A stretch of 64,000 nucleotides of DNA from Pictodentalium vernedei (lineage: Eukaryota > Mollusca > Scaphopoda > Dentaliida > Dentaliidae). Shown here in pieces: positions 1 to 10,786 of the stretch. Made by a program: the position numbers and the translations under genes. The stretch is taken from the NCBI GenBank assembly GCA_031216915.1, contig CM062295.1, forward strand, positions 179,070,927-179,134,926. The letters run 5' to 3'. The notes under the pieces are model-generated. The model was not told the DNA's origin, made no database searches, and was given only the letters and a program-made list of their open reading frames with translations. How positions within the stretch are numbered: the stretch's first letter is position 1; every line of letters begins with the position of its first letter.

Positions 1-1334
1 AGCCGTTATGGTTGACAGCGATGCATTTTGTCACTTTGACTCACGCACTGCGAGTCGCGTCATTCAGGTGTGATTCTATGCACATCAAGGGAGCTAATTT
101 AGAGTGCTGATTCTAGGAACACACTGTCAAGGACGCTTCTTGAAACTGTCAAATGGTTTCAAAACAACACAAGTGAATACCCTTCGTACTGAAACAATTC
201 ACACTGCGAAGTCCACTGGCAAATATTATTCGGTGCTGGTCACTTAAAAATAATCGACTGGTCACACAGAAATGAATTCTCAACTGCCGTGAATTGGGAA
301 TTTTTGGGAGCAAATTGGGAAAAAAAGTGACTATTTCCGATTGGGAATGGGGCCGATATTCGACCCCTCTCGTCGGTCAAAAAAAAACCCTGGCTGTTGG
401 AGAGATTTATCAAATAGTTTAAAAAGCTGAGTTTTGAAAATCTAGTCTGCCCTTAATCGATAATGTTATAACACCCCCGACTCTCTGTCCAATCGCTGAT
501 GAACGGCTCGGATGATGTTGCCCCCCCCCCACCTTCTGTAAATCCTGAATCCGCCACTGGGACGTGAACAAGTAGGTCTTTACTGAGGTAAAACATGTTC
601 AATTTTACTGATAATTAGGGCCGGGTTACCAATAATAATAGATAAAGTTACAGGTAGATTCAGGATGAGCTAGAGTGTCGTCTTCTTATGTAGCTTCTTA
701 AATGACATATTGCAGATGATTAAGGTGTGGTTGGATCAACCGGAAAATTGTACCTTCAATTCTAGACCCACCACCGAAAAGGATTGGTCAGTCAGAGTGA
801 GGGGAGAGGGGGCAGAGGACAACAGAAACTTAACTGATCTATGGGCATTCAATTCATGAACCGCGACATATCAGCGGCCGGTCGAAGCCTTATTATTGTA
901 GTGGTAACAAAACTGATAACACTATTTCGCAATGTTTTGTTCATTCTTTGCCTCGAAGGAATAATTATCAGCCCTTCATTTTTTAGTCGTCTTAAGACCA
1001 GGGTTGTCGGATGGATAAATGCAGTAAATGTCGGGTGGGGTAAGGATCTGTAACTTTCACTGAATTTATATTATATATCTGTTAATCCAACCTGTTGAGC
1101 GATGATTGCTTGGTTTATTTAAACAGCGATATTCTTCCGTAAAGTACCCGTAAACGGTTGATTTGCACACAGCGATTTTAGAATCTCTTAGACAAACTCA
1201 TTTGGCAAACGCCGAGAGAAATCGGAGTTTATTTTGTAGGCTGAAACGTTATTTTTATTTTGAAATCCCAAGAAGACAATCCTTTCTCATCGCTATTAAC
1301 TAATCCGCACATTTTTTAAATCTTAGGCTAGCAG
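1..1334. other. Upstream intergenic DNA with two hAT-like ends
   Basis: No gene is recognised here; the 70-codon open frame near 841-1053 has no recognisable motif. Two stretches look like ends of hAT DNA transposons read on the minus strand. One finishes near 393 (plus strand ...AAAAAAACCCTGG, so a CCAGGG-T-run end). The other finishes at 559 (plus strand ...CCGCCACTG, so it reads CAGTGGCGGATTCAGG inward, followed by a C/G run), a type of terminus common in hAT elements. I did not find matching opposite ends, so these are fragments at best. Confidence 0.3.
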
Positions 1335-1343
1335 CCGCGAGTA

Positions 1344-1990
1344 TAGTCTTTGTAAGACTGTTAACCCGGGGCCCTCCTGGCCCTCACAGTCTTTGAGAGA
1401 CCCGTTCAAATCTAGTCTGACTAAAAATGAAAGAAACTGACCGCATTTGGGTCGACTCAGTTCACGCTTCATATTGAAGACACAAATCACATAATCAACA
1501 TTCTACTTGTCGTACTCAGCCCAAATATAATTTATTTACGTGTCTGCATCATTTTTTAACGCAAACACAGCATCAAATTCAAGAAATGTTGAAAAATATC
1601 CGACTTCAACACGTAAAATAACATCATGTTTCAAAGATAAACAAATTGTACTACGCATGCGCACAGATACTGTGCGCATGTGTAGTACATTTTGTATATC
1701 TTTGAAATCGGTGATTTTTGACGTGTTGAAGTCGGATATTTTTCAACATTTCTTGAATCTGATGCTGTGTTTGCGTTAAAAAATGATGCAGACACGTAAA
1801 TAAATTATATTTGGGCTGAGTACGACAAGTAGAATGTTGATTATGTGATTTGTGTCTTCGATATGAGGCGTGAACTGAGTCGACCCAAATGCGGTCAGTT
1901 TCTTTCATTTTTAGTCAGACTAGATTTGAACGGGTCTCTCAAAGACTGTGAGGGCCAGGAGGGCCCCGGGTCACAGTCTTACAAAGACTA
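1344..1990. mobile_element. 647-bp foldback element with 9-bp TSD
   Basis: The left half (1344 to about 1665) is repeated almost perfectly in reverse complement up to 1990, with the turn-around near 1667 in CGCATGCGCACAGATACTGTGCGCATG. The ends read TAGTCTTTGTAAGACTG and CAGTCTTACAAAGACTA. The 9-mer CCGCGAGTA lies immediately outside both ends (1335-1343 and 1991-1999), a classic target-site duplication. A 9-bp duplication with very long terminal inverted repeats is typical of Mutator-like (MULE) non-autonomous elements; that family assignment is inference. The open frames on both strands here come from the palindrome and are not genes. Confidence 0.85.
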
Positions 1991-2202
1991 CCGCGAGTAC
2001 TGCCGCGAGTACTGTAAACGCGTTCAACTCGCGAGTAGGCAAAATGAAATTTAAGGGAATGACAAAATGTTTTGGATGGCCTGAAATCTGACATAGACTT
2101 TGGTGGGCGTGCGCAGTAAACGTTTATGTTCAAATTTCCAGTTTTTTTCCTCAAATTCCTGAATTTGGTTGTTTTTCAACATTTCTTCAAATTATTTCCA
2201 TG

Positions 2203-2332
2203 TCTTCAACGTTGGTCCGAGTTGTCTTGAAAGTTGGGCCGACTTGTCTTCAAAGCTGGTTCGAGTTGTCTTTAAAGTTGGTCCGAGTTGTCTTGGTCCG
2301 ATCTTTGACTTTGGTTCGAGTTGTCCTGATCC
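2203..2332. repeat. Minisatellite, about 22-27 bp unit (TCCGAGTTGTCTT)
   Basis: Five to six degenerate head-to-tail copies of a unit like TTGGTCCGAGTTGTCTTGAAAG. It shares the core GAGTTGTC with the ACAACTCGTACC repeats elsewhere in the window (about 3846, 6541, 7499 and 16301). Not coding. Confidence 0.7.
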
Positions 2333-2342
2333 CCGGAAAACC

Positions 2343-3117
2343 TAGTCCAATAATATTAGCCTTCGCCTGTGCTCCGAATTTATTATTTTTTGATTTTTAA
2401 TATGTCGCACCGCCGAAGTCTAATCTGATCTTTCGTTTTTCCAGCAGCAAAGTACGAAATTAGGCGACATAACACTAATATGATGAATACTCATTCTCCA
2501 TACATGTTCCCACATTCGACAAGAATAATATGCCTTCACATTCATATTAGATGTATAAATTTCCTATACTTACTGTCGAATTACGTATTAAATAACAATA
2601 ATAAAATAAAAACATTTTTTCAAGCGGTATTGTTACAGCGGTTGGAAAATTGTTAAAAATCGTATCCCATTTCCGGGAACGGACCTCAGCGGTTTCGAAC
2701 AAATCGAGATGTATTGCAACGACTGCCGCGTCTTTTGACTTGGTGTGCACTACATTATCGGTATTCCGTTTTTCACTCCGCGTTTTCCTATCAACCCATT
2801 TTCCCGTTCAACAGTTTGTTTCGAGTTGAAAAAATTGCAGTGCAAATGACGCCTAAATAATTAAAAATATCGATTTATTTGCAAGAAAATGACCACCAGA
2901 TTGAAGAAAAATGTGTTTTACACAACTGTCAATCGGAAGTAGGAACCAGGTGGGGAAATTTGATCTTTAATCGAGGTCAAACCGTTCAGCGAGAGTCTCT
3001 CGCTGAACTTTGCTGCTGGAAAAACGAAAGATCAGATTAGACTTCGACGGTGCGACATATTAAAAATCAAAAAATAATAAATTCGGAGCACAGGCGAAGG
3101 CTAATATTATTGGACTA
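2343..3117. mobile_element. 775-bp non-autonomous TIR element, 9-bp TSD
   Basis: About 110 bp at the left end (2343-2453, from TAGTCCAATAATATTAGCC) reappears in reverse complement at the right end (about 3006-3117, ending GGCTAATATTATTGGACTA). The 9-mer CGGAAAACC flanks it at 2334-2342 and 3118-3126. The unrelated interior of about 550 bp has no transposase. TIRs starting TAGT and 9-bp duplications match the neighbouring element at 1344-1990, so the two probably share a MULE-type mobilising enzyme (inference). Confidence 0.85.
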
Positions 3118-3358
3118 CGGAAAACCGTATCCCGAAAACGGGTGACAAATAAACAGATAACCCTTTTTCTGCATTACAAAAAAAACAATCAACCTATTGT
3201 CCAAACTAAAAACTCAAACTTATTTGAACGAAATATACAAGGCAAAATTATCGTCATTTCTCTACCGCATAGAATGAATTTCATGCTAACTTCTTGCAGC
3301 AAAAGCACAATCACATCTCAAGGCCATCGTTCTCGTTAAACCACGCACTCGTAAACAA

Positions 3359-3365
3359 TTTCGCG
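3359..3365 (+). promoter_or_regulatory. Possible E2F-type site upstream of the E2F ATG
   Basis: TTTCGCG lies 48 bp before the E2F4/5 start codon and is close to the E2F consensus TTTSSCGC. E2F genes are often autoregulated, so the position is suggestive. A single 7-mer is weak evidence, and neither TATA box nor transcription start was identified. Confidence 0.25.
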
Positions 3366-3412
3366 TTCCTTCCCATGATTCAGTTGCCAACGGATCAACG
3401 AAGAGAAGCAAC

Positions 3413-3523
3413 ATGGATCATTCATGTACGCCGAGTCGGCACGAGAAAAGTTTAGGTCTTTTGACGACTAAATTTGTAACTTTATTGCAAGAAGCAAAAG
3501 ATGGAGTTTTAGACTTGAAAGTA
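3413..3523 (+). CDS. E2F4/5: E2F4/5 transcription factor, exon 1 (start codon, DNA-binding domain N-part)
   Basis: First coding exon of an E2F-family transcription factor, a nuclear DNA-binding protein that pairs with DP and is controlled by pocket proteins (p107/p130 for the E2F4/5 class). It encodes 37 residues: ATG in a good context (AGCAACATGG), a short N-terminus, then [20 protein letters not shown], the opening helix of the E2F winged-helix domain, and [10 protein letters not shown]. This is near-identical to animal E2F4/E2F5. The very short N-terminus before the domain also fits the E2F4/5 class rather than E2F1-3, which have a long cyclin-A-binding N-terminus. The donor is GTA|GTAAGTT, phase 0, and joins exon 2 at 22554 to read ...LKV-AAD.... 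Exon identity is very secure; the exact 5' UTR is not visible. Confidence 0.93.
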
Positions 3524-3845
3524 GTAAGTTACTTCCAGTTTTTTTAGCATTTCGAGCAGTGTATATATTTCTGAATACTCAATAATTTCAGTTTGTTTAC
3601 CTTTTGTTCATCGAAAGCATTCCTGATTGGATAGTGCAGTTACTGCAGCATTTCCTGTGCTTTGAAGTTTGAAATAGTTGTCACTCTTCTCTCACTTATC
3701 TGCAAAAAGCACTTCCACAATGTGGTCTCTTTCCCTTATATCTCTTCTGCTTTGGGGCGGGGGAGATGTCTTTGCTGAAACGAGTGTCGCGCCATAAAAT
3801 GGACATCAGGCATTACTCCAATTCCCAAGATCAATGTAAATTAAA

Positions 3846-3995
3846 GGGTGTCAGGACAACTCGTTCCCACGGCAACTCGTACCAGTGAAGTCGTAACCAA
3901 AACTGGACAACTCTTACCCATTTTTATCTGGATAACAGTACTCATACCCACGGTTGGACAACTGGCACCCACAGCTTGACAACACATACATTGTA
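3846..3995 (+). repeat. ACAACTCGTACC-type degenerate repeat element
   Basis: Starts AGGGTGTCAGGACAACTCGT and contains about seven imperfect copies of a unit like GGACAACTCGTACCCA spaced 18-26 bp apart. It aligns over most of its length with the reverse complement of 16301-16413, so it is a dispersed repeat with internal repeats rather than a local array. It lies in intron 1 of the E2F gene. The superfamily is not recognised. Confidence 0.7.
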
Positions 3996-4149
3996 CCTGA
4001 TTTTGCCTCCAGGGGTCGATTTAATTTTTACAAATTGAATAGCAGTTCACTAACTTGGAGTTGGATACATTTTGATTAGCATTTCCTATTATTATCAATT
4101 TACCGGGCGTTACCTACACATTAATATTAATTTACATAGACGATAAGGG

Positions 4150-4600
4150 AACATACCCGCCCGTGGGTACGAAAAACTGGGGCGGATAATGGCCATTATC
4201 GCCCAGCGTCTTACATGACGTCATTTACTCAACATCCGGTTGATTTGTTTTGATTGCAGACGACGTAAAAATAGATTTCTATCGAGTAAATTAAAAGCAA
4301 AATAAAATGTCTCAATCATCAGAAATGGATGAGAGCGCTTTAGAGCAAATGAAGCGGATGCTAGGCCGATTAACACCAAGAGGGCGACAGCTTATGACAT
4401 TCGAAAATTTACCAATTGGCTCAATATTCGCTCCATTTAGAACTATGCGCCTGTTGCCGATATTATGTGTGTCATTGTCAAATCAAATGTTATTTATAAA
4501 TTAATGTTAATTAAAAAAAATTATTCCAATGTTATCTCCAGTTTGAATATGCCCGCCTGTCTATTTGATATATGCCCGTCTGTCAATCACTGTATTAGTG
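4150..4600 (+). other. Intron 1 segment with a short unassigned open frame
   Basis: An ATG at 4307 opens a 65-codon frame whose first 45 residues have balanced composition (MSQSSEMDESALEQMKRMLG, then ...TPRGRQLMTFENLP) before it becomes hydrophobic and stops at 4504. The ATG follows an A-rich leader (GCAAAATAAAATG), and a TGACGTCA-like CRE octamer lies upstream (ATGACGTCATT near 4214). It could be a first exon or a captured gene fragment; I do not recognise the protein and give it no function. GT dinucleotides follow around 4467, so a spliced continuation is possible. Confidence 0.25.
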
Positions 4601-4662
4601 ATTGGCAATTTGGAATACATATTTGGGTCGTCTTTCATACAGTACTTGATAATAATAATAAT

Positions 4663-4818
4663 AACGTGATTTTCGAGGGCGTATCGCTCCATTATCGGAC
4701 CTCCATTAGTGATTAGCAGCCCTACAGTCATTAGCGGGCCTCTAAGGGACTGCCGGGCTGCTAATCACTAATGGCGGTCCGATAATGGAGCGTAACGCCC
4801 TCGAAAATCACGTTATTG
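4663..4818. mobile_element. Hairpin MITE, about 155 bp
   Basis: Arms of about 65 bp (from ATAACGTGATTTTCGAGGGC to ...TTAGTGATTAGCAGCCC) recur in reverse complement, ending GCCCTCGAAAATCACGTTAT, with a loop of about 25 bp near 4735. It sits in TA-rich sequence, consistent with a TA target duplication. A miniature foldback element with no coding potential. Confidence 0.8.
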
Positions 4819-4845
4819 TATAATTATTATTTATATGTTTTTGTC

Positions 4846-4944
4846 TCCAGGTACTCCGGCTTCCTCCACCCGTAAAACTGTCACGGTCATGGTTAGCCAT
4901 TGTGCAGAAATATGTGACCTTAAACACCAATAAATAAATAAATA
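4846..4944 (+). mobile_element. 5'-truncated SINE with 13-bp TSD
   Basis: Only the 3' part of the SINE described at 20599 is present: GGTACTCCGGCTTCCTCC, ACCCGTAAAACTGTCACGGT, then GTGACCTTAAACACCAATAA and an AAATA-repeat tail. The direct repeat ATATGTTTTTGTC flanks it (4833-4845 and 4945-4957), showing that this is a target-primed, truncated insertion and not later deletion. Confidence 0.85.
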
Positions 4945-5376
4945 ATATGTTTTTGTCATGTGAAATTGATGAATCCTGGACTCTTCGCCAGAAGACGACC
5001 TTGCCAAACTTTTTTTTTGGTACAGTTTGCCGGAATATTGGATGCTTCGCCGGAAAATGTATGCCAATTCGCCAAACTTTTGGAATTTGGACACTTCTCC
5101 GGATTACCAAGGACAATTCGCCGGATGATTTACAAAATTATTTTGGACGAGTCGCCAGAACTTTTCTGGCCAATTCGCTGGAAAGAATTTTGCAAGTCAG
5201 AGTAAATTAAGAAGATGGTTTTGAAGAGAGGGCTTTGAGTAATGAGGAGACAAAATAAAACAAAGCATGACGGTTATTCATCTTTAGAAATGAGAACAAA
5301 ACACTAAATACAACAGCACTAGAGTATTATTTACATTTATGGGGGTACATAGCACTGGAATTAACAGAACAATTAA

Positions 5377-5970
5377 TAATCAAAGGAATACACTTCCCTA
5401 CCCTTCCCTGCAAACGCTAAGATGATTTATACTTTCTTGCTGTAATATAATTTTCGGTGCTATATGCCCCAGTGGGATGCATAGCACTGAAAATTTTATT
5501 AGGACATGAAGTATAGCTAATAATCGAAAGAATACTCCCCCGCCCTTCCCCTGCAACGCTAAGATGATTTATACTTTCTTGCCGTAATATAATTTTTGGT
5601 GCTATGTGCCCCAGTGGGATGCATCATAGCACTGAAAATTATATTAGGACTTTAAGTATAGCTAATAATCGAAGGAATCCCCCCCCCCCCCCCTGCCCTT
5701 CCCCCACATCGCTAAGATGATTTATACTTTCTTGCTGTAATGTAATTTTCGGTGCTATGTGACCCAGTGGGATGCATAGCTCTGAAAATTATATTAGGAC
5801 ATGAAGTATAGCTAATAATCGAAACTTTCGAAAGAATACTCTTCTTCCCCCACCCTTCCCCGCAATGCTAAGATGATTTATAGTTTCTTGTAATATAATT
5901 TTCGGTACTATATGCCCCAGTGGGATGCATAGCAGTGAAAATTATATTACGACATTAAGTACAACTAATA
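5377..5970 (+). repeat. Tandem repeat, about 145 bp x 4
   Basis: Four successive copies of a unit containing GCTAAGATGATTTATACTTT, then CTTGCTGTAATATAATTTTC, GCCCCAGTGGGATGCATAGC and GGACATGAAGTATAGCTAAT. Starts fall near 5377, 5521, 5667 and 5817. Each copy has a C-rich spot of variable length (longest near 5683). No end structures were seen. Lies in E2F intron 1. Confidence 0.85.
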
Positions 5971-6540
5971 ATTGAGCTACATGTACCAAAGAGAAGCCCC
6001 TCCAAGGTGAGTTAAAATCCTCACATGTTGATTGCTTCACACTTCAGTAAATAGGTAGATGAATGCTAATTAATTCTGATTGATCGGCTTATAAACTATA
6101 AACCCTTACAATGTATCATGAGTGAATATTTTAATCTTAACTACTTCTCCCTTGGTCCATGAAGTTTTGACATTTCTGCTAGAAAAACGTTCGCTGTTAT
6201 TTTGCGATTACGAATTTGGTCAAACAAACATGTAATACTTTTTCTGTCTTTTTTACACAAGCTTTTGACGAATGTTATTTTAGTTGAAATATACTTCATC
6301 TAATCTACATCACCCTAACTAAATTTTATTTTTTAAAAAACTCTGGCGAAATGAATCTCCAGCGAATTGCAACTCCGATGAACTCAACTGTCCAGTCCGG
6401 AGAAGAGTCCATTCCCCAAATTGATTATCTATAGTTGAAGATTGATTTGAAAATTGCTATGCGGATGCAGTTAAATCAAGCCCTGTTTGCCTCCTTGTGT
6501 AATGAGGGAACCAGAATATATATATAGAGAGACATTTTCA

Positions 6541-6660
6541 TTAGGGTATCAGGACAACTCGTACTCTGGATGATTAGTACCCTGGACAATTTGTACCTTT
6601 CCTTGGACAACTCGTACCTCGCCTCTGGACAACTTGTACCCTCACTCGAAAAGGATTCAT
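6541..6660 (+). repeat. ACAACTCGTACC-type repeat element, copy 2
   Basis: Begins AGGGTATCAGGACAACTCGT, the same start as the copy at 3846, and carries about five units such as CTTGGACAACTCGTACCTC. The shared start marks one real end of the dispersed element. Confidence 0.65.
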
Positions 6661-7007
6661 ACATGGGACGACTGGAGACTATATGTGAAAGAATACGGAA
6701 GACGAATCATGAAAATCACAACTGATATTTATTTTTCCAAGAAATATATTACCAACAAAACAAAGATATAACACACAAGCTACTCTCGTTCGAACAAATG
6801 AAACAGAAAAACAAAAGTAAAATGCACTATAAGTTGAGAGAAACGTTTTTCTGTATTCAAATGAAATAAATCACTGAAAGGCAGAGTTAAGTCGTGTTTT
6901 TCCTGAATTTGTATTTTCTGCATCTGAGCTTAATTGAAGTTTGACATGAACTGCATGACCATTCACCCAAATCTACTTCTCCTCATACAACTCTACGATA
7001 TAAAATT

Positions 7008-7305
7008 ATTTATTTATTGTTGTTTAAGGTCACATACTTAATGCACAATGACTAATCATGACCGTAACAGTTTTACGGGTGGGGGAAGCCGGAGTACCCG
7101 GAGAGAACCACCGAGCATCGACGAGCAACTGTCAGCTCCCCAGCATTCTAACTCTGTCCAAGCTCAACCCAAGCAGGGTTACAGCAGTTGAAGACATGTG
7201 CACCATCGACGTGCAGTACGCCTTAGTACACGGCGTCATCATGTAGGCAACCGGAATAAAGTGCCTTGCCCAAGGACACACCGTGGTCGTCCCGAACGGC
7301 GATCG
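7008..7305 (-). mobile_element. SINE, minus strand, 5' head missing
   Basis: Reverse complement of the SINE family: the tail side (TATTTATTGTTGTTTAAGGT) is at the left, followed by the TTTTACGGGTGGGGGAAGCC and CCGGAGTACCCGGAGAGAAC blocks. At the right it ends in CTTGCCCAAGGACACACCGT. The tRNA-like head with A and B boxes is absent or unrecognisable beyond about 7290. Confidence 0.8.
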
Positions 7306-7498
7306 AAAACGATTTTAAATAAACAATGAAACATATGTCTTTTTATTGGTCATCCATTTCGTTTGTTTCATTTTATCTCTTTGATTCTGTCGAACTCATT
7401 TGACCACTTGAGGTTCAAGGCTCGATTGCACTTTCTGAGATGTTGGAGTTCAGCTCTCCAAAAGATGTTTTACTTATTTTATGATAATCCATGAAACT

Positions 7499-7672
7499 GT
7501 TCGTACAAGTACCTTTGCACTAGACAATTCGTACCTTTACATTGGACAATTCGTACCTTTATGCGGGACAATTCGTACCTTTACGACAGACAATTCGTAC
7601 CTTCATATTAGGGTACGAATTGTCCAGGGTACGAATCTTCCAGGGTACAAGTTGTCTAGGAACCTTCATTAG
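7499..7672. repeat. ACAACTCGTACC-type repeat element, internally inverted
   Basis: About six units of the form GGACAATTCGTACCTTTA on the plus strand (7500-7605) turn directly into three units in the opposite orientation (GGGTACGAATTGTCCA, 7613-7670). It is thus an inverted arrangement of the same unit found at 3846, 6541 and 16301. Confidence 0.65.
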
Positions 7673-7929
7673 TGGCTTGATCATTTATACGGTTAGGCAC
7701 CAGTCAATGTCATTATTGCTTCGTATGGACCTTTTAAACACATACCACGATTCCACTGGCCACATTGAACTGGATATCCAAGTGTTACGGTGTGGAAATA
7801 TTATAGATATTGGTAACAGAAAGAAATCTGAGAATCAGCAACAAAACTATGAATTTAACTATTCTGAAATTTAATTAAAAAAAATTAATATAAAAAAAAT
7901 GATACAAAGATCTTTTACACTAATTGGGT

Positions 7930-8762
7930 TACAGAAAATAAAAACAATGGTACTTATCAATTATAGAATTAGTCCAAAGTACAGTTTGACAGAATCCAGT
8001 AATCCAGTGGTGAAGTATCTTCTGAAGAAAGTTACCAGCTGGTAGATGTAGTGTTAAATCCAACAATGTCTCTTCAGAAACAGTATACTGTAGATTGTAA
8101 TAAAATTTTCACTTAGAAATTTCAGCAGTCTCCAATAAAATATAATAAAATGCTCTGCAAAATTCAAATGGAGTAAAAATCCACGAAGTATTTGTGCCAC
8201 AGGTAATTTCCAAACAATCCAGTAGAATCCTGGCTTTTCACAAAATAATATTATTCTGTTTCACAGAAAGTATAAATTCTCTTTTCCAAGACGAACAAAT
8301 TCTCTTCAAAAATTCTCTTTTGGAATCAATCTTCCAGAATCACAAAGAAGCACTGCTTCTATAATAAATGCACTGTCCTAGAACAATAATAATTCTCCAA
8401 TGGAAATAACTGAAGTGAGTCTTTTTGAAAGGCTTTCTAAGAATGAGTTTTTGAATTCTGTTGACAAACCTTTATATAGTAACCAGATAGAATGTCCCAG
8501 AAGAGGAAGTTTCTGCAATGTTCTATTAGTTTCTGGGGGATTCTGTTAAAGTTCAAGTAAACAAGGTCATTGACCTATTTAAACAATTAAACAATCAACA
8601 GCTATATGTACAATATATCAGTGTAACAAAGATGTAAACAAGGTCACTGAGTGCAAAAGAGTTAGACCAGTCAGAAAATGCAGAAATAAAAAAAAAAATT
8701 GTTCTCACATAATTATCAACTTAAGGATATATCAATCTCAATATAATATGGGGGCTATAACA
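7930..8762 (-). mobile_element. Possible solo LTR (Gypsy-like)
   Basis: On the minus strand this region starts TGTTATAGCCCCCATATTAT at 8762, a beginning often seen in Ty3/Gypsy LTRs. A TATA-box-like ACTATATAAAGG lies at 8470-8481, so transcription would run toward lower coordinates. No open reading frame, primer-binding site or second LTR was found. The lower boundary and the 5-bp target duplication are not certain. It may instead be another unclassified repeat. Confidence 0.35.
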
Positions 8763-10786
8763 CCAAGTTCAATCAATGTACTCCGTTAGCAGCTTCATTG
8801 CTGGACAGGAAACTTGCTCATTCATTCTCACAGATGTTTCCTCTACATGTATGTGTTCTTCAGGAAGATATGGGAGAGCCATTAACCTTTTTATGAAGTG
8901 GAAAATTTGATCTTGAGTTTCACAATATTTAAAATATTTTTGAATATAAAATAAATCAGGTCAAAAAGTTGAAAGAAATATTCACCTCAGTTGTAAATTC
9001 CATCAAGTGTGTGGCACCAGGGTTTGCTGGATGATTATGAGTGAAGCGTCCTTTCTTGAAGTCTTGTGCACGTTGTATAACAGTCGAAAAGAACACCGAT
9101 TCTTTCGATCTCTCAAGCTGCACCACCACCATGTCATCGCTACTTCTGCCCTACATGCGGAACAAAATTTCTATTATTTATTATCCCTGCATTTGAAAAA
9201 TTGCGGGGATATATTGGTTGTCTCCGTACGTCCGTACGTACATCCGGGAATGGTTTCCGGCGAAAAACTCGTAGGGGTTTCAATTCAAAACATTGAAAGT
9301 GTGTTCATCTTCATTCATAGTGTGTTCATGTTAATCAATAGGGTCTGTAGATGTGCATAAAGGTTTTGGATTTTTGATTCGGCCCCGGGGGCGTAAGGGG
9401 CACCACTTTTGACGTTAGAGGAATGGTTTCCGGCGGAAAACTCCTAAGGGTTTCAATTCGAAACATTGAAAGTGTGTTCATGTTCATTCATAGGGTCTGT
9501 AGATGTGCATAAAGGTTTTGGATTTTTGATTCGGCCCTCGGGGTGTAAGGGGCACCACTTTTGTCGTTAGAGGAATGGTTTCCGGCGAAAAACTCCTAGG
9601 GGTTTTAATTCGAAACATTGAAAGTGTGTTCATGTTCATTCATAGGGTCTGTAGATGTGCATAAAGGTTTTGGATTTTTGAATCGGGGCCCCCGAGGGGC
9701 ACAAGAGGCACCATTTTTGTCGTTAGAGGAATGGTTTCCGGAGAAATACTCCTAGGGGTTTTAATTCGAAACGCTAAAAGTGTGTTCATGTTAATCGATA
9801 GGGTCTGTAGATGTGCATAAAGGTTTTGGATTTTTTATTCGGCCCACGGGGGCATAAGGGGCACCACTTTTGTCGTTAGAGGAATGGTTTCCGGCGAAAA
9901 ACTCCTAGGGGTTTCAATTCGAAACATTGAAAGTGTATTCATGTTCATTCATAGGGTCTGTAGATGTGCATAAAGGTTTTGGATTTTTGATTCAGCCCTC
10001 GGGAGCGTAAAGGGCACCACTTTTGTCGTTAGAGGAATGGTTTCCGGCGAAAAACTCCTAGGGGTTTCAATTCGAAACATTGTGTGTTCATGTTCATTCA
10101 TAGGGTCTGTAGATGTGCATAACGGTTTTGGATTTTTGATTCGGCCCCGAGGGGGTGCAAGGGGCACCATTTTTGTCATTAAAGGAATGGTTTCCGGAGA
10201 AAAACTCCTAGGGGTTTCAATTCGAAACACTAAAAGTGTGTTCATGTTAATCAATAGGGTCTGAGATTTGCATAAAGGTTTTGGATTTTTGATTCGGCCC
10301 CGAGGGGCGCAAGGGGCACCACTTTTGTCGTTAGAGGAATGGTTTTTGGCGAAAAACTGCTAGGGGTTTCAATTCGAAACATTGAAAGTGTGTTCATGTT
10401 CATTCATAGGGTCTGTAGATTTGCATAAAGGTTTTGGATTTTTGATTCGGCCCCGAGGGGCACAAGAGGCACCATTTTTGTCGTTAGAGGAATGGCTTCC
10501 GGCGAAAAAAGCTAGGAGTTTCAATTCGAAACACTGAAAGTGTGTTCATGTTCATTCGTAGGATCTGTAGATGTGCATAAAGGTTTTGGATTTTTGATTC
10601 GGGCCCCGAGGGGCGCAAGGGGCACCACTTTTGTCGTTAGAGGAATGGCTTCCGGCGAAAAACTGCTAGGAGTTTCAATTCGAAACACTGAAAGTGTGTT
10701 CATGTTCATTAGTAGGATCTGTAGATGTGCATAAAGGTTTTGGATTTCCGATTCGGCCCACGAGGGGCGCAAGGGACTCCATTTTT

